DNA of 64,000 nucleotides from Emmonsiellopsis sp. PD_33 (GCA_032988165.1 JANTQF010000084.1:1-64000), one strand, 5' to 3'. Positions 1 through 11,775 are shown, counted from the stretch's first letter. Notes: generated by a model from the letters alone, not told the origin. A program made the numbers and translations.

Positions 1-1050
1 GTTTTCACAGGCAATTGAAACTGCAATAACTCAACCAATTTGACTTGGAAATGCTCAGCAGTTCTTTCAAAAGAAAGAATAGGCTTTGATCTACCTGTCA
101 CTCAATTTATATGATGTTTGGACTGGTAGTTATGGTGCTGTGGTGAAAAAGAGGGATAACCTCCCACTTTTTCAATGAAACCACATTTTCACACACCACA
201 CCCCCAATTCTGGTCCAAACCTCACCAAAATTGAATGGCAAATAGATCTCAATGAGGGCTTTCAAATGAGGGTATTTGCATTCAGAAATTCGAAAGGGAA
301 GGCATGTTTGAAGAATCGAAATCTTGTATTTAATGAGTTATTAAATAGTATGATAAGAATAAACAGGTAAAAATGTATGTATATTTCAAATATAGAGGTC
401 ATATAATAATAGGACTATTTGCTGGTTCTTTTTATAAGAAACCTGCACAGTATATATATTAATAGCTAGCTACTAAGTGTGCACTATGTGTGCATTGCCA
501 GGCACACTGCCAGGCACACTACTGGGCCTGAGGTCTGAGATCCAAGGTCTGAGAGCACAGTTAATCTATGTGTGATATGTGGTCTTCTTTACATGTTACA
601 AAAATGAGGAATAACCTCCTACTTTTTTAATGAAACTACATTTTTGCACATCACACCTCTAATTCAGATTTAAACCTCATCAAAATTAAATGACAAATAG
701 ATTTTGATGAAAGCTTTTAAATGAGGGTATTTGCATTTAGAAATTCAAAGGAGAAGGCATGTTTAAAGAATTATTATGTTCTATTTTATAAATGTCATTG
801 TTAATTATCTTAATAATATATTATAATTCTATAGTTAGTATATCTTATTAGAGTTTTTATTTCATAGTTATTTATTATTATAGTTAATACTTTTGTCCAT
901 CATAATCATGTGATAGGCATAATTAGAATGAGCTGATACTCTGAGTATGTAGCTCTTATAAAAAAAAGTATAATAATGATAAAAGAATTCTGAAAAGCTA
1001 AAGTTTTTCCCTCTAAAAAGAAGTATAATATAATTTAGCTATCTAATGTA
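1..1050. repeat. AT-rich flank with a decayed ~180-bp direct repeat
   Basis: No gene is supported here. A block at about 150-310 is repeated in the same orientation at about 600-775; both copies share the run ATGAGGGTATTTGCATT and surrounding text. Most differences are C/T or G/A transitions, with the second copy richer in A and T, as RIP produces. Around 495-560 there are small tandem duplications (GCCAGGCACACT; AGGTCTGAGA). The element type is not recognised. The 3' end of the PX-domain gene begins immediately to the right. Confidence 0.7.
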
Positions 1051-1058
1051 ATTTATAT

Positions 1059-4000
1059 CTACTGAATTATAGCCTTCATTGCCTGAAGAAGTAAAGCAAA
1101 AATAAAACCTCTTGCCACAGACTTTACCTGAAGAGAATCAAAAATATGACCCAGAGCTTCTGTAGTGGCAGAGGCGCCCATTATGCTTGTCAGGGCCTGT
1201 GGCATGCCTTGTACCACAAACAACTTCCTTGCCTTTAGCCTCAGCTCGCTTTTCTCATCATCAGTTAACGGGGCCGGCCACAATTTCAGCTCATCCTCGG
1301 TCGGAAGAGAGTTCTGCCGCAAGACGGTGATATGAGCTGCCAGAGCGTCATCGGAGAAATTAGACGTGATAATCGATTGCTGTGCTAGTACGCGAATGGC
1401 CTCTATATTCGGGTTCCCGGGCCGTAGCAAGAAAGATTTTGCTGCGTTCAACAGTTTTTTCCTGATGCCCCAGGCGGAGGATAAACCGTATAGCTCATTG
1501 ATAACGGCAAATAGCAGTTCAACTGCTAGGCCTGTTTCTTCCTCAGACAGAGACGGAATCTCTCTCTCCCTGGGTTGGGATTCCGCCTGCTCTAGAGGCG
1601 CAACACCCGTCTTTGGCTTGGATGTAGCGCTATCCTTAATATTAGGATCCTCCCGCGACGGTTGAGGAGACGTGACACGAGGGTTTTGGGTGCCTTCATT
1701 GTTTCTAGCGGGGTAGCCCTTTTCATCATCCCCAATACTCTCGGCGGGGGCCGAATGCGAAACATTATCCACTAAGGATCTGTTGGGATTCTGGATGCCA
1801 TCATTGACAGATGGTGAAGTGGGGGTAACTTCCTCGAATCTGCTAACCCCCGAGGATCCACGACTGGCATGGTGCTTTTCAGAAGTAGCCGGGTCGCTTT
1901 CAATAGGGCCCGGAAATATGGAAGCGGGCGAATCGCACGTGTAAAACTGGGACGCTGACACTGGCTGTCCTAATCCGACAGCGGACCCACGATCAATAGC
2001 CTCCTCCAAAAGGCCGCTGGCAGGCCTTCTAGGGGTTGAATCTACCCTGTGTCTGCTGCCCAGATCAATTGACCGCTTCCCAATGACACCGTTAGCTCCA
2101 AATACTCCTGTTACGCCGTCAAGCATAGCTTTTCCACCCCCAGCTACTCCCTTAGGAGCATTGCTTAGGACACCCAACACGCCTTTACCCATGTTCTCGA
2201 ACGTGGCCTGGCTTGGAAACGAAAATCCAACTTTAGCGTTTCCATTGGTCGAGGACATAGTTCCCTTTTGCTCCTTTTCTAGAAACCGTTTCATAGCTTC
2301 AGAGTTAGCAAGGCGTTCGAAGGTCAGAGCGTGTTGAAGGTATCGTTCGAGGCTCTGGCGTAAGTCTGATTTGATTTGGCCTTTCCAGGTCGGCAACTCT
2401 CTGTGCTGTTCTACGAATTCGGAGACACCAGATACAACCGAGATGCGGCGTAAGACCTCATGGAGGATTTCGAAGTCGGCGTATTTCCTCGCGATAACCC
2501 AGCCCATATTACGGGAGCCAAGGGGTTCAATCTGCAACAAATATTCATCCGTTGGTTTTGTGCGCAATTTGCCCCTGTCGTCGAGGAAAGTATCATCAAC
2601 AATGGACACCGAAGCCCCCAACAGCACTGAGTGCGCGGTAGCTGGCAAGATGAAGTCAGCCTCCTGTTGCTGCACAGTAGCAACGATATTATGTAATTGG
2701 TATCAATGTTTAGGCGGGTCCCTTACCTTCATGAGTTGAGAGGCGGTCAATCGGCACACTCTGGGCGTCTTTAAAGTTATGTAAACTTTCTGATATCCCA
2801 GCTCCAGTCAGGTCGCTGCCAGCTTGACTGGCATTATAAGGCCCGGTGGCCACCCCTAGTTCAGATATTTCAGAAGAGGGTACGCTCTCCCTACTACCAC
2901 TGGCGCCCTCCCCGGTAGTTTCAGATATCACCGACTGTTCGGTGGATTTTCGAGTGTTGTCGACAGCGATCATGGCGCTAAGGCGGTTTGCCTCTCTGAT
3001 TGCTTCCTCCATCTCAATTTCTCCTTTTGACCGTTCCCTTTTCTCCAGGTCCTCTTGCGAGCTTTGGGCTGCAACCTCATTTGCTACGGGGTCCTCCAAA
3101 ACAGAATTATCACGAGTAGTGGGGACACCAAACGTCTCTAGTTGATCCTGGCGAGCTCTATCAACACCAATATCGATAGCATTCATTAACTGTGGTTCTC
3201 CCTCCTCCAGAAGATGGACAATCCAGCCGTTAATCCATTCCGGCCTCGAACAATTCTCAATGACACTTTCCAATACGACGCCTGACATTACTTCACGAAG
3301 AAAGACTTTCATCGGCTCGCACGCATATATACTCGGCTCGAGGAATGTTTGCAATATATCCGTCGCGACTAGTTTGAGCTTCCCCTTCTGCTGTTTGTCT
3401 GACAACACATTCGCCAAATTGCTCTCAGGATTATCCTCAAGATATGCGGAAATCGCATCTGCCGTCGGTGTTTCCCTGGTAGGCGCAGATTCCAAGGCCG
3501 CAGATAGTTCATTTAAAAATACGATAATAATCGAAGAAGCGTTCGTGGCAAAATGAATAAAGATATCCGCGGGTCGTTTGCGTGCAAGATGGGATGATAT
3601 GGAAACGATAAACCGGGTAAGACTCGCCCGGCAGGAGAGAGGGAAACTAGATTCTGAAGGTAGAATGGGGCCATACCACCATCTATGACCTCTTGATTAG
3701 CTTGTGAATACTGAGTGATAGATGTGCACTTACCGCACGTAGTCTCGAATGACGGCATCGGTCAGTGTCCTCAAAGCTGCGGCGGTAGCAGGTCGGAAAT
3801 CTGAGAATTCTGATCCGTGGGATACAATGCCTGTAGAAGTCAAATCATCTACAAGAGTATCTGTGGATTTTGTTTCTCGCCAATTCATCAACCTGTTGGC
3901 TACTTCAATACCCAACTCTCGTCTCCTTTGCGATACGTCTGACTTCAAAGACTCATTGCCAGCATGATTGAGCTCCTCCCAGGACGCATGCAGTAAAACC

Positions 4001-4266
4001 CCGCTAATTACCCCAAATAATATCAAGCTGAGTCTCCCTAGGAACAGGTATATGACACCAAGGGCGGCTCCACCCAGAGCGAACAAAGTCGGATAGTTGG
4101 CGGAGGAGAGGAATTGTAGGCATTGGTCACGGGCTGAAGGGCTTCCTGGAGTCGTGAGTCCAACGGATCTCAAAGAGCCCGTCTTGATTTCACGCTCCCC
4201 AGGACTATCAGGATCGGATCGAGGCGTATCATCGTTGCGACTCGTTTGGGGGTCGAACTGGTCCAT
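1059..4266 (-). CDS. PXA-PX-nexin C membrane protein, Mdm1/SNX13-like
   Basis: Three exons, 4266-3734, 3682-2727 and 2641-1059, give 1023 aa. Seen: a hydrophobic pair of segments at about residues 59-94, then a PXA region (VIRDYVR joined to WWYGPILP across intron 1, about 100-300), an acidic/polar linker, a PX domain from about 497 (IARKYADFEILHEVLRRI), and a nexin-C domain in the last ~150 residues. Family knowledge: yeast Mdm1 has this order and tethers the ER to the vacuole; the human SNX13/14/25 group is related. Intron 1 is 51 nt (3683-3733). Intron 2 (2642-2726) uses GAAG|GTAAGG and a CTGAC branch before TTGCCAG; this drops a few residues that could also be read as coding, so that acceptor is less certain. 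An in-frame ATG at 4332 would add 22 residues. The Mdm1-specific assignment rests on architecture only. Confidence 0.88.
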
Positions 4267-4754
4267 TATCACAGTATGCCGGTGCCAGTGTTGGGAGGAC
4301 TGGCCCCTCGTGTCATGCCTGATAAAAATCAATACTATTGGCGACCCGCGTCATCCGGTGCCTTTGAATATTAGGACAGGCCTGGGTGATATGGGACAGA
4401 ATAATAGGACCAAGAAAGGCGGTTGAATAGCGGAGGTGAGTGTTCTTCCCGCGACTCCAACATGGGGTAACTGAGTTAACTAACGAATCGATGGAGCTAT
4501 ATTTGGCGAAACAGATCACTGGCTTGGCAGGCTAATGGAATGGCAGGAGACTTTCCCGCGAACTATATACCTCTAAAGACCCAGTGGAATGTAAAAATAT
4601 TCCTTTGGATAATTATTGCGTTACAGCTTAATATTGATATAAGATAAAAATGTAAATAATTGCCTAAAAAGCCAGCCCCGGCGATCGCTACGGTACTCTG
4701 CCTGTCCAAACCATTATTACAAAATGGACGAAATAATTCTCCCACACAAGACAA
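4267..4754. other. Intergenic, PX-protein promoter and peptidase 3' flank
   Basis: About 490 bp between the start of the PX-domain gene and the stop of the aminopeptidase, both on the minus strand. The left half should hold the PX-gene promoter. The right half is AT-rich. No RNA gene or clear motif seen. Confidence 0.5.
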
Positions 4755-6343
4755 TTATACACCCTCCGCCACCAATCTCTCGATTTCCTCCGGATTCTTT
4801 GGTGTTGTCGTCAGATTGTCATAGCCGTCGTGTGTGATGACAATATTATCTTCAATGCGTACGCCACCGACACTCCAATACCGTTCAAGAACATCACCAT
4901 TGATATACCTGTTCAAATCGGGAGAAGAAAGATACGGCTCGATGATGAAGCGACAAAAATAAACCTATTGATGAGAGTATTTCTATTAATGTACTGAAAT
5001 GGTGCCGACAGGAATCTAAGTTTCTCGGATGTTCGCGGGAAGGAAAGGGGACGAAAAATCTTACTCCAGGTTCAACCGTCACGACACCACCAGGTGATAG
5101 TTTACCCCTCAAACGGAGGTATCTAAACATGGAGTCCTCGTCCGCATAATTCGGATTCCCGCCGGTATCATGAGTGTCCATTCCAAGGTAGTGGCCCAGG
5201 CCATGAGGGAAAAAGGCAACGCTGATCCTTTTATCGAGGAGCTCTTGCTCTGTACCGCGAAGAATACCCAGACGGAGCAACCCCTGAGTGGCGACCCGAT
5301 GTGCATTCAAATGGATGTCCTCCCACATCACGCCTGGCTTGGCCATGGCAAGCGAGGACGTTTGCATCTCTAAAACGATATCGTATATCTGGCGAGATTC
5401 TGGCGAGAACTTTCCTGAGAGCGGAAAAACCCTCGTGATATCAGCACAGTAGTTTCGGTACTCACCTCCAGCGTCAATCAACAAGTTCAGCTTTTTGTCT
5501 CCAGATCGGTCATCGGCCAGGGGTTCGTCGTTCTTCTGGTAGTGAAGTGTAGCTGCGCTTGTTCCACTGGCCAGGATGGGATGATACGATTGTTCTCGGC
5601 AGCCATTGGACATGCATGTAGCGTAGAAAATAGCCTCAAGCTCCCGTTCGTTTTTAGCAGATTTTGCGGCTTTAAAAACGGCAATGTGAGCTTTGGTGGA
5701 TATCTCGTTGGCACGGCGGAGGAGAGCAATCTCATAAGCATCCTTGGTGACGCGGGCTTCCTCACATGCCCGTTTTAAGACATCGAAATCGGTCTCTTGG
5801 AATGGCAAAAAAGTTGTACTTGCGGAGACCTGGTCAGGTATCGCGAAAACCTTTTTGGAGCCTTCGGCCGAGCAGTAGTGGGCTAAACTGGTATTAACAT
5901 CGGTGGTAGTCCGAACGGCGTCCACGTCGTATAACTTCAAGGCTTCATCGGCAGAGAGCGGTAGCCCGGTCCAGATCACGGAGTCCGGATCAATGGGAGG
6001 AATGAACAAGGTCAACTCATTCTTTTCGATATTGTAAGTTAGGCACGAATCTGGGAGCGAGCAGCCGGATAGGTAGAAAAAGTTGCGGCGTTGACTAGTA
6101 GGTCGGTTAGAGACAGTTATTACCGAGCAACTGACAATGATAGGACTATAGAACAGTCAACGGTATGCCTTACCGGAATGGCACCGGCTCATCATTATCT
6201 TCGATTAACCGTGTTTTTTGTCCTTCGATATAGATGATGCCAGAATCGCCGTATCCGAGCTCTTGTATCCGGGCTGCAACCTTCTTCGCATGGTCTTTGG
6301 CAGGGTATTTACCCGCAAGAATTTTGTCCACAGAAGAATCCAT
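4755..6343 (-). CDS. PEPP: Xaa-Pro aminopeptidase PEPP (M24B metallopeptidase)
   Basis: Exons 6343-6174, 6094-5065 and 4964-4755 encode 469 aa, the usual length of fungal PEPP. It removes N-terminal residues that precede proline, using two metal ions. All five expected metal ligands of the pita-bread fold are visible: Asp264 (LLIDAGGEY), Asp275 (CADITRVF), His358 (HGLGHYLG), Glu398 (VEPG) and Glu438 (GGVRIEDN). An N-terminal aminopeptidase-P domain starts MDSSVDKILAGKYPAKDH. No signal peptide is seen, so a cytosolic enzyme is likely. Introns are 79 nt (6095-6173) and 100 nt (4965-5064); both keep frame and rebuild conserved joins (FR-QRRNFFYLSG and VEPG-VYFCRFIIEPY). Its start codon lies only about 95 bp from the end of the decayed transposon at 6439, so the promoter must be very short or lie inside transposon DNA. 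Confidence 0.95.
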
Positions 6344-6438
6344 TGAGATAATCTATGAGGACAGTTTGAACCACAGTGTCTTGGGTCCAAAATCCAGGAA
6401 AAAGAATAAGTGAAGCTGTATTGCCTTGTGAAGTGGGG

Positions 6439-9329
6439 TGAAATTTGGGTGTTTCTATTCTACTGACACCTAGCGGTAAAAAATTTCGATACATTCATAT
6501 GGGTCAGGTATGCTCACTTAACCACCAAGATGCTAACCCACCTAATTTTAGGCATGTTTTGATTGTTTTGCTCCCAAACACATTCCTGAACCATTCTTCT
6601 CCCATACCTCACTATCTACACATTTTTTTCAATAATATCATGATATCTTCATCAAATTCAATACTATGATGGATTCTCATGCTTCCAAACCTGCATCTAC
6701 ACCTGCCTCCCCACCTGCCTCTATACCTACCTCTATGCCTGCCTCCACCTGCAGTTCAATGCCTGCTGCGCCACTGCTGAGCATGCTGGCAGATATTAAA
6801 GCAATAAGAGAATAATTCTTTACACTTAATCAATCAATTACTTTCTTAGCTGCCTCTTTTTCCACCTATTGACCTTATATTGATAACTTCTGGATAAGCA
6901 ACAAAAAGAATTGCTCAGTTGATTGAACTACTGAGTATTTTTGCTGTTAATTGCATTAGAAGAAGGACTACCAGTCAAAAGTCTCCCAGTGCTAGTATTA
7001 TATGTCCTCTTGAATCACAATTAGATGTAGAATGATGATGAAAACAGTTCATTATATAAATGAAATGATTGAGGCCTGCTGTAACAGCTAGGTCTCTAAG
7101 CACTATCATATACTATAGGATGTTGACTGAATGAAAAAGAATAGTGCTGTATGTATTCTTACAGGGCAAGAGATGGGAAAAGATTATAAAGTATTACATG
7201 TCAGGTATAATATAACCCAGGCAAAAAATCAACTACTTCTTAATGTCAGTAGTGATTCCTATCTCAACCTGAAAGACTATCATAATGCTGGTACTACATA
7301 TAAGGCAGAGAATAAAGATGAGAAGCTTCTAGAATGTCAAAATAATACCTAATAAGACCAGTATTTAAAGGCCTATAAGTGGTTAGTAAAGAATGAGTAT
7401 AAGGTGAAGGAGATTCATATAATTTAGGAGTGTGATGATGAGTTTCATGTTCCATTCTATAAATTTCCAGTTATTTACATACTAATTCATGGGATATTAA
7501 TAACCAGATGAGGAATTAAATACTCTAATTTTTACTCTTCTTAAATATCTTTAAATTCTCACCTATCATGGCTTCCTTACCCTCATAGATGCCACTCATA
7601 AAACTAACAAGCTTAGATGGCTCCTATATATACTTATAATTTGCAATGAATATAACTCCTAGCATTCAGTAGCATACTTCCTTACTGAGTGAGAAGATAG
7701 TGATATTATAGTAGCATGCCTCTAGAAGATTAAAAGGTAGTGTGGAAATTAATAGTTGCTTTACTATATACTTACTGATGATAGTACTGATAAATATCAT
7801 TCTATTTACATATATTTTTGCCTGTTTACTGTGTGTTTTTACTGATTTAACTATCTATATTAATATAGGTAAGCAATTCACTATTTGTAAGGTATTTTGC
7901 AGCCTTCTAAATGGCAAACTTGAGCCCATCTACCTACTCTACTATATTCATTTGGAACAGACATTAAATAGACATTTTACTGGTCTAATAAATAAGAAGT
8001 CTCTCTATTATCTTCTTACTACATTAAAATACCATCAAATTCATACTGGATGTAAAGAATCAGTTAATCAAGTGATTTAAATAGCATGGAGTAAGAAAAT
8101 GAAGAAATACATTAAAAAGGAGTAATTTGATATAATGAAGGTATGGGTAAACTACACTTACACTCACTTATGCCTCCTACTGCAGGTTAGTCATTAATTA
8201 TATTAATTTACTAAGCTATATTAATTAAATTTAATTTACTAGATTACCTCTATGAATCTCATTGAATCCTGACATGCCTCCCTAAAGCTGAATAATAAAC
8301 AGACTATATAGTACTGAAGTATTAAGGAGATCTATATGCATATATCTCATACAGCTATCTCATGGGATTGCAAGGCAGAGATGATTACACATAATTTCTA
8401 TACAAAGTACATCTCTACTACCACTAAGATTTCTTAATTACAATAATTTCCTTATTCAGTTCAACAGCTTCTAATTGACCAGCTAGATCAGATACAGAAA
8501 GATGATGATATTAAACTCTAGAAGATAGATGATAAATTACATTATATCTATCTCTTCTATTATTAATATTAGTTATTCTATATTTATATCTTTAAATAGC
8601 ATATAATTCTACAGGTAATTAAAAACTACCATTGAGATATATGGTTCTAAATGTGGGAGAACAGTAGATTTAAGTTATATGAATCTACATCCAAGACTTA
8701 TACTAATAAGGAGATATATGAGGTAATAGGGGCACCAGTGAAGTGGAAGCTGAAGGTCAGGAAGGTGTTGGAATCTCTAATGACTGTGTACTACTATCTT
8801 GAGGAGTCAACTACTGATTAGCCTGAGGACACCTATGATACAGGTATAAATCAGTGGATAGATAGCCTCAAGGTTATTACTGGTAATATACATAGAAAGG
8901 CTGCTGAGGATCTCATTCAACAGCTGCATCTAGTATTACAGGAGGCTGTTATAGATTTAAAATCTTAGCAGCACTATATAAGGCCTCAGCTGCTAGTTCC
9001 TGCATTCAAATTAGATAATTCTGAGGTAGAGAGGTGATTTTCTATTAATTCCAGAGTTATCAGGTGTTTTTTGTATGTAATATCCAATGGGGTGTTGAAA
9101 TATAGGGAAATATAATGAAGAATCTTATGAATAATATTTTATTGAAAAAATGTTGATTCCTTTGAGATTTTTTGGTGAAGTGGGCACAGAGACAGCAGGC
9201 CTACAAAAACACACTAAAATATAGGGGAATCAAATGCCAAGTGTCAGTGTTACCATACCAAGTGAAAATGTTGGCGCGAAAATTTTTTATGACTAGTTGT
9301 CAGCAAAATAGAAACATCCTGAAATTTCA
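6439..9329 (+). mobile_element. RIP-degraded Mutator-like element (MULE) with terminal inverted repeats
   Basis: The left end (about 6439-6492) begins TGAAATTTGGGTGTTTCTAT. The reverse complement of the right end (9329 back to about 9277) begins TGAAATTTCAGGATGTTTCT. They stay alignable for about 50 bp, sharing GTTTCTATT, CTGACA and AAAAATTTTCG-like blocks with a few gaps and transitions, so they are degenerate terminal inverted repeats. Between them lies a plus-strand MULE transposase pseudogene. The interior is strongly AT-rich. The short target-site duplication expected for this family is not convincing: the flanks GAAGTGGGG and TGGGAGGAG only loosely resemble each other. The inverted repeats may be longer than the part aligned here. 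Confidence 0.8.
6666..9036 (+). pseudogene. MULE transposase pseudogene, many RIP stops
   Basis: Reading through stops on the plus strand gives a Mutator-like transposase. The first catalytic Asp lies in LIDATHKTNKL (codon 7588-7590). The second lies in LTDDST (codon 7777-7779), 63 codons downstream in the same frame. The Glu is in NLIES followed by a stop and H (GAA at 8264-8266), matching the usual ESWH with TGG mutated to TGA; this block is in another frame, so an indel intervenes. Other stops also sit where Trp is expected, for example NEYNS-stop-HSV and IKR-stop-CGN. The C-terminal tail (YESTSKTYTNKEIYEVIGA) stays open for long stretches. A Pro/Ser/Ala-rich N-terminus starts at 6666. It cannot make a functional transposase. 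Confidence 0.85.
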
Positions 9330-9573
9330 TGGGAGGAGGGGAATTTCAATGCTGAATAAGCAAGGTTACAATTGTTTGTTTGGCTACAGAGTACTTGTGA
9401 GGGGGCTCCCAAGAAAAAAAAAAGCAACTGAATAGACTCGAAAACAACGCCTTTAGCTCCAAGCTGGATAATAGAACCGGGTATAGCCTCCCATTAATCA
9501 GTTGTTGTACCTGTAATGAATCCCCTTGTAAACATTACAGAAATAGCATAAAAAAACTTCGAAAGGGACTGCT
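9330..9573. other. Short spacer between transposon and AT-hook gene
   Basis: About 240 bp of 3' flank of the AT-hook gene, including a run of nine As near 9415. Base composition returns to the genomic average from about 9440. No gene seen. Confidence 0.4.
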
Positions 9574-11070
9574 TTAGTCCATCGACGTTGTTACATCTTC
9601 AAATTCCATTGACCAGCGACTGATTTCCGCAAATTTTTCGGCCTGCCGCCGCAGTTCTTCACTGAAGAGGGATTGGTTTGGAGCTGGTGTCAGGGCTTCA
9701 TCGGCACTATCGGGCTCTTCGGGTTCAGACGGATGTAGCGAACGTACACGGGTCGGTTGGTTTTCCTTGTCTGGATGTTTCGCGTGCCGTCGATGCGAGG
9801 AATAAGTGATGTCGCTGACTTTTTTGGAACGTGATAGATCCGAGGTTCTGGTGCGTTGAATATTACTCGATCTGATCATTGGTTGCCGTTTTGCTTTTTG
9901 ACCTTGCGCGCCTCTGGTGGAAACGCTTGCTTTGCTGGAGTCTATTTTGTTCTTCGCGCCCCTCGACCCTTTGGGTTTTCTGATCTTTGATGGAAGGTAA
10001 CTGAGCTCATCCTCATCAACTCCGGCATGTCCAAAGTGGATATTGTATAGCCCATCGTCGTCATAATCTGTAAGGATCTTAGCCCTGCGATTCCCCCGTT
10101 GACGTCGCTGTCGTAATTGCCGTTGTGGTAGGAGATTTTCTCTTAATGCTGCGGTAGATATCCGGGGCTCCACGTCGTTTCCTACGGCGTTCGGATGAAC
10201 GCGACTGGTGTCGTGTAGTTGGTCGGATTGAGAGTCGAGCTGCTGGATTGGCAAGGTTGAAGCGGGGCTACTGATGGGTGGCATCATTGTTTGACTCCAT
10301 ATCTCAGGTGCCGGCGACAATTGGGCACGTCTTGGAGTGGGCAGGAAATCATCTTCAGAGGCGCTATACTCAGCCCTTTCTTCATTTGTGGACGCAATTG
10401 TGATTTGTCCGGGGGATCGAGGAACTTGAACTTGACCGCCTATCTGTAGCCTCCGTTTTTTCACGCTTCCGGTGGGTGATTTGTATAGCATCGAAGCAGA
10501 GGGAGTCAACATCGGGTCGCGTGGGATACTTTGCCGGTTGGCGATTTTTAGCGGCGTTGATTCATCGTCTGGGTCAAAACTCCCAAGGAAATTATCGTCA
10601 TCCTCATCGAGTTCTGATGACGGGTCGCCTTGCATCATCTGGAGTATACTCGGCTGCCGTGGGCGCCGCCTGAAATTGCTTAGCATCGAACTTTCAAAGG
10701 CAGGCGTTCCAATCTTCCGTATCTTCGAGCTGGTGTCCCCTCTATTATGGAAGCTGGAGGGGAAATCATTGCGGCGCGGAGACGACAGAGGTACAGGCAA
10801 TTCGTCTATGATATGCCGTGTCTTCGCGGTAGGCGTCTGGTGTTTTGCAGTTTTTGAATTCTCGTCCTCTATGATTGGCGAGTCTCCCCCCTCTTGGGCG
10901 GATGCTCGATTGGATGGTTTTGCGTGTCGCTCGACCGTCCTAGGAGCTGCGATGACAACTTCCACGCTGTTACCACCGTATTCTCTTCCTGCGGGCTTAG
11001 GAATTTCTTTGGGAGCTTTTGCGACGGGTTGACGCCGAGGTCGCCCGCGTCTCGCAGGTGGTCGCGGCAT
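9574..11070 (-). CDS. Uncharacterised AT-hook protein with KEN-box motif
   Basis: A single 498-aa exon beginning MPRPPARRGRPRRQP. RRGRPRR is a good AT-hook, which binds the minor groove of AT-rich DNA. The protein is basic, Ser/Pro-rich and probably disordered. It has an unusual block FRRRPRQPSILQMMQ near residue 133, an acidic stretch DEDDDN, another basic block LRQRRQRGNRRAK, and PDKENQP near residue 440, which fits a KEN-type APC/C degron. No enzyme domain is visible. A nuclear chromatin or chromosome-segregation role is inference from the AT-hook and KEN motifs. It is divergent from the 5-oxoprolinase gene. Confidence 0.8.
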   Translation of the reverse strand: MPRPPARRGRPRRQPVAKAPKEIPKPAGREYGGNSVEVVIAAPRTVERHAKPSNRASAQEGGDSPIIEDENSKTAKHQTPTAKTRHIIDELPVPLSSPRRNDFPSSFHNRGDTSSKIRKIGTPAFESSMLSNFRRRPRQPSILQMMQGDPSSELDEDDDNFLGSFDPDDESTPLKIANRQSIPRDPMLTPSASMLYKSPTGSVKKRRLQIGGQVQVPRSPGQITIASTNEERAEYSASEDDFLPTPRRAQLSPAPEIWSQTMMPPISSPASTLPIQQLDSQSDQLHDTSRVHPNAVGNDVEPRISTAALRENLLPQRQLRQRRQRGNRRAKILTDYDDDGLYNIHFGHAGVDEDELSYLPSKIRKPKGSRGAKNKIDSSKASVSTRGAQGQKAKRQPMIRSSNIQRTRTSDLSRSKKVSDITYSSHRRHAKHPDKENQPTRVRSLHPSEPEEPDSADEALTPAPNQSLFSEELRRQAEKFAEISRWSMEFEDVTTSMD

Positions 11071-11775
11071 GGTAACTCGTCGGTCGACGCGTAGATTGCT
11101 TGGGTGGTAGAGAGCGATGAGTTGAGCAATTCACGCAGTCAATGATAACAAAAATCTCTTTCGATTCTGAGGGGTGAGGACGGAGTGGCGGGTAAACTTG
11201 GGGTTTGGCTGGACGCGAAGGCAGCGCAACAACGGGTTTGTTTATTTGTTGCTTCCAAGGTTGTTGGCCCAAAACGGTAATATGCTAAAGCTCGAGAGCA
11301 CGTGACCTCCTGGGCCAGCGATGAGGTCAGAGTTCAGAGTTGCCAAGCCACGCAGACGACATCCTTGAACGGCCAACCTTCGTCTGACATCTACAGGCTC
11401 GAGGAAAAAGCTGCCGCCAACATGTCACTGCAGTGGGGTGAAATAGTCGTCGTATCCTGGATGCACTTTGTCTTTGCGCCATCCCAGAGACCCAATTGAC
11501 CCCTCTCCCAGTCTCCAGAATCCGTTATCGAGCCCCGCCCCCACCCTCCGTCTTGCTATTATCTCTCGGCTGCGGCCACCGCCCGGACAACATTCTTGGT
11601 TGTTGCTTTGTAATTAAGAAAGACCATCTGCCTCTCGTATATAACTGTGCCTAAATAACCCGTTCCTCTTCTCGCACTGCTTTTGCTTGTGCTACACCCC
11701 TCCTACTCAAGCAAATACCTACGTAGCCGTCTCGTAATTCGACCAAGCCCGCTAAGACTTCGTCACCATCCCGCC
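11071..11775. promoter_or_regulatory. Divergent promoter, AT-hook gene / 5-oxoprolinase
   Basis: This 705-bp region separates two outward-facing genes. It contains CACGTGAC at 11299-11306, which is RTCACRTG on the minus strand, the site class bound by Cbf1-type bHLH factors. The part before the oxoprolinase ATG is C/T-rich, typical of a fungal transcription start region. Confidence 0.55.

Noticed and set aside
7742..8080. Possible independent 112-aa gene in the AT-rich block.
   Set aside because: It is the central part of the decayed MULE transposase read between stops, with TDDS and TLNRHFTG blocks of that family.
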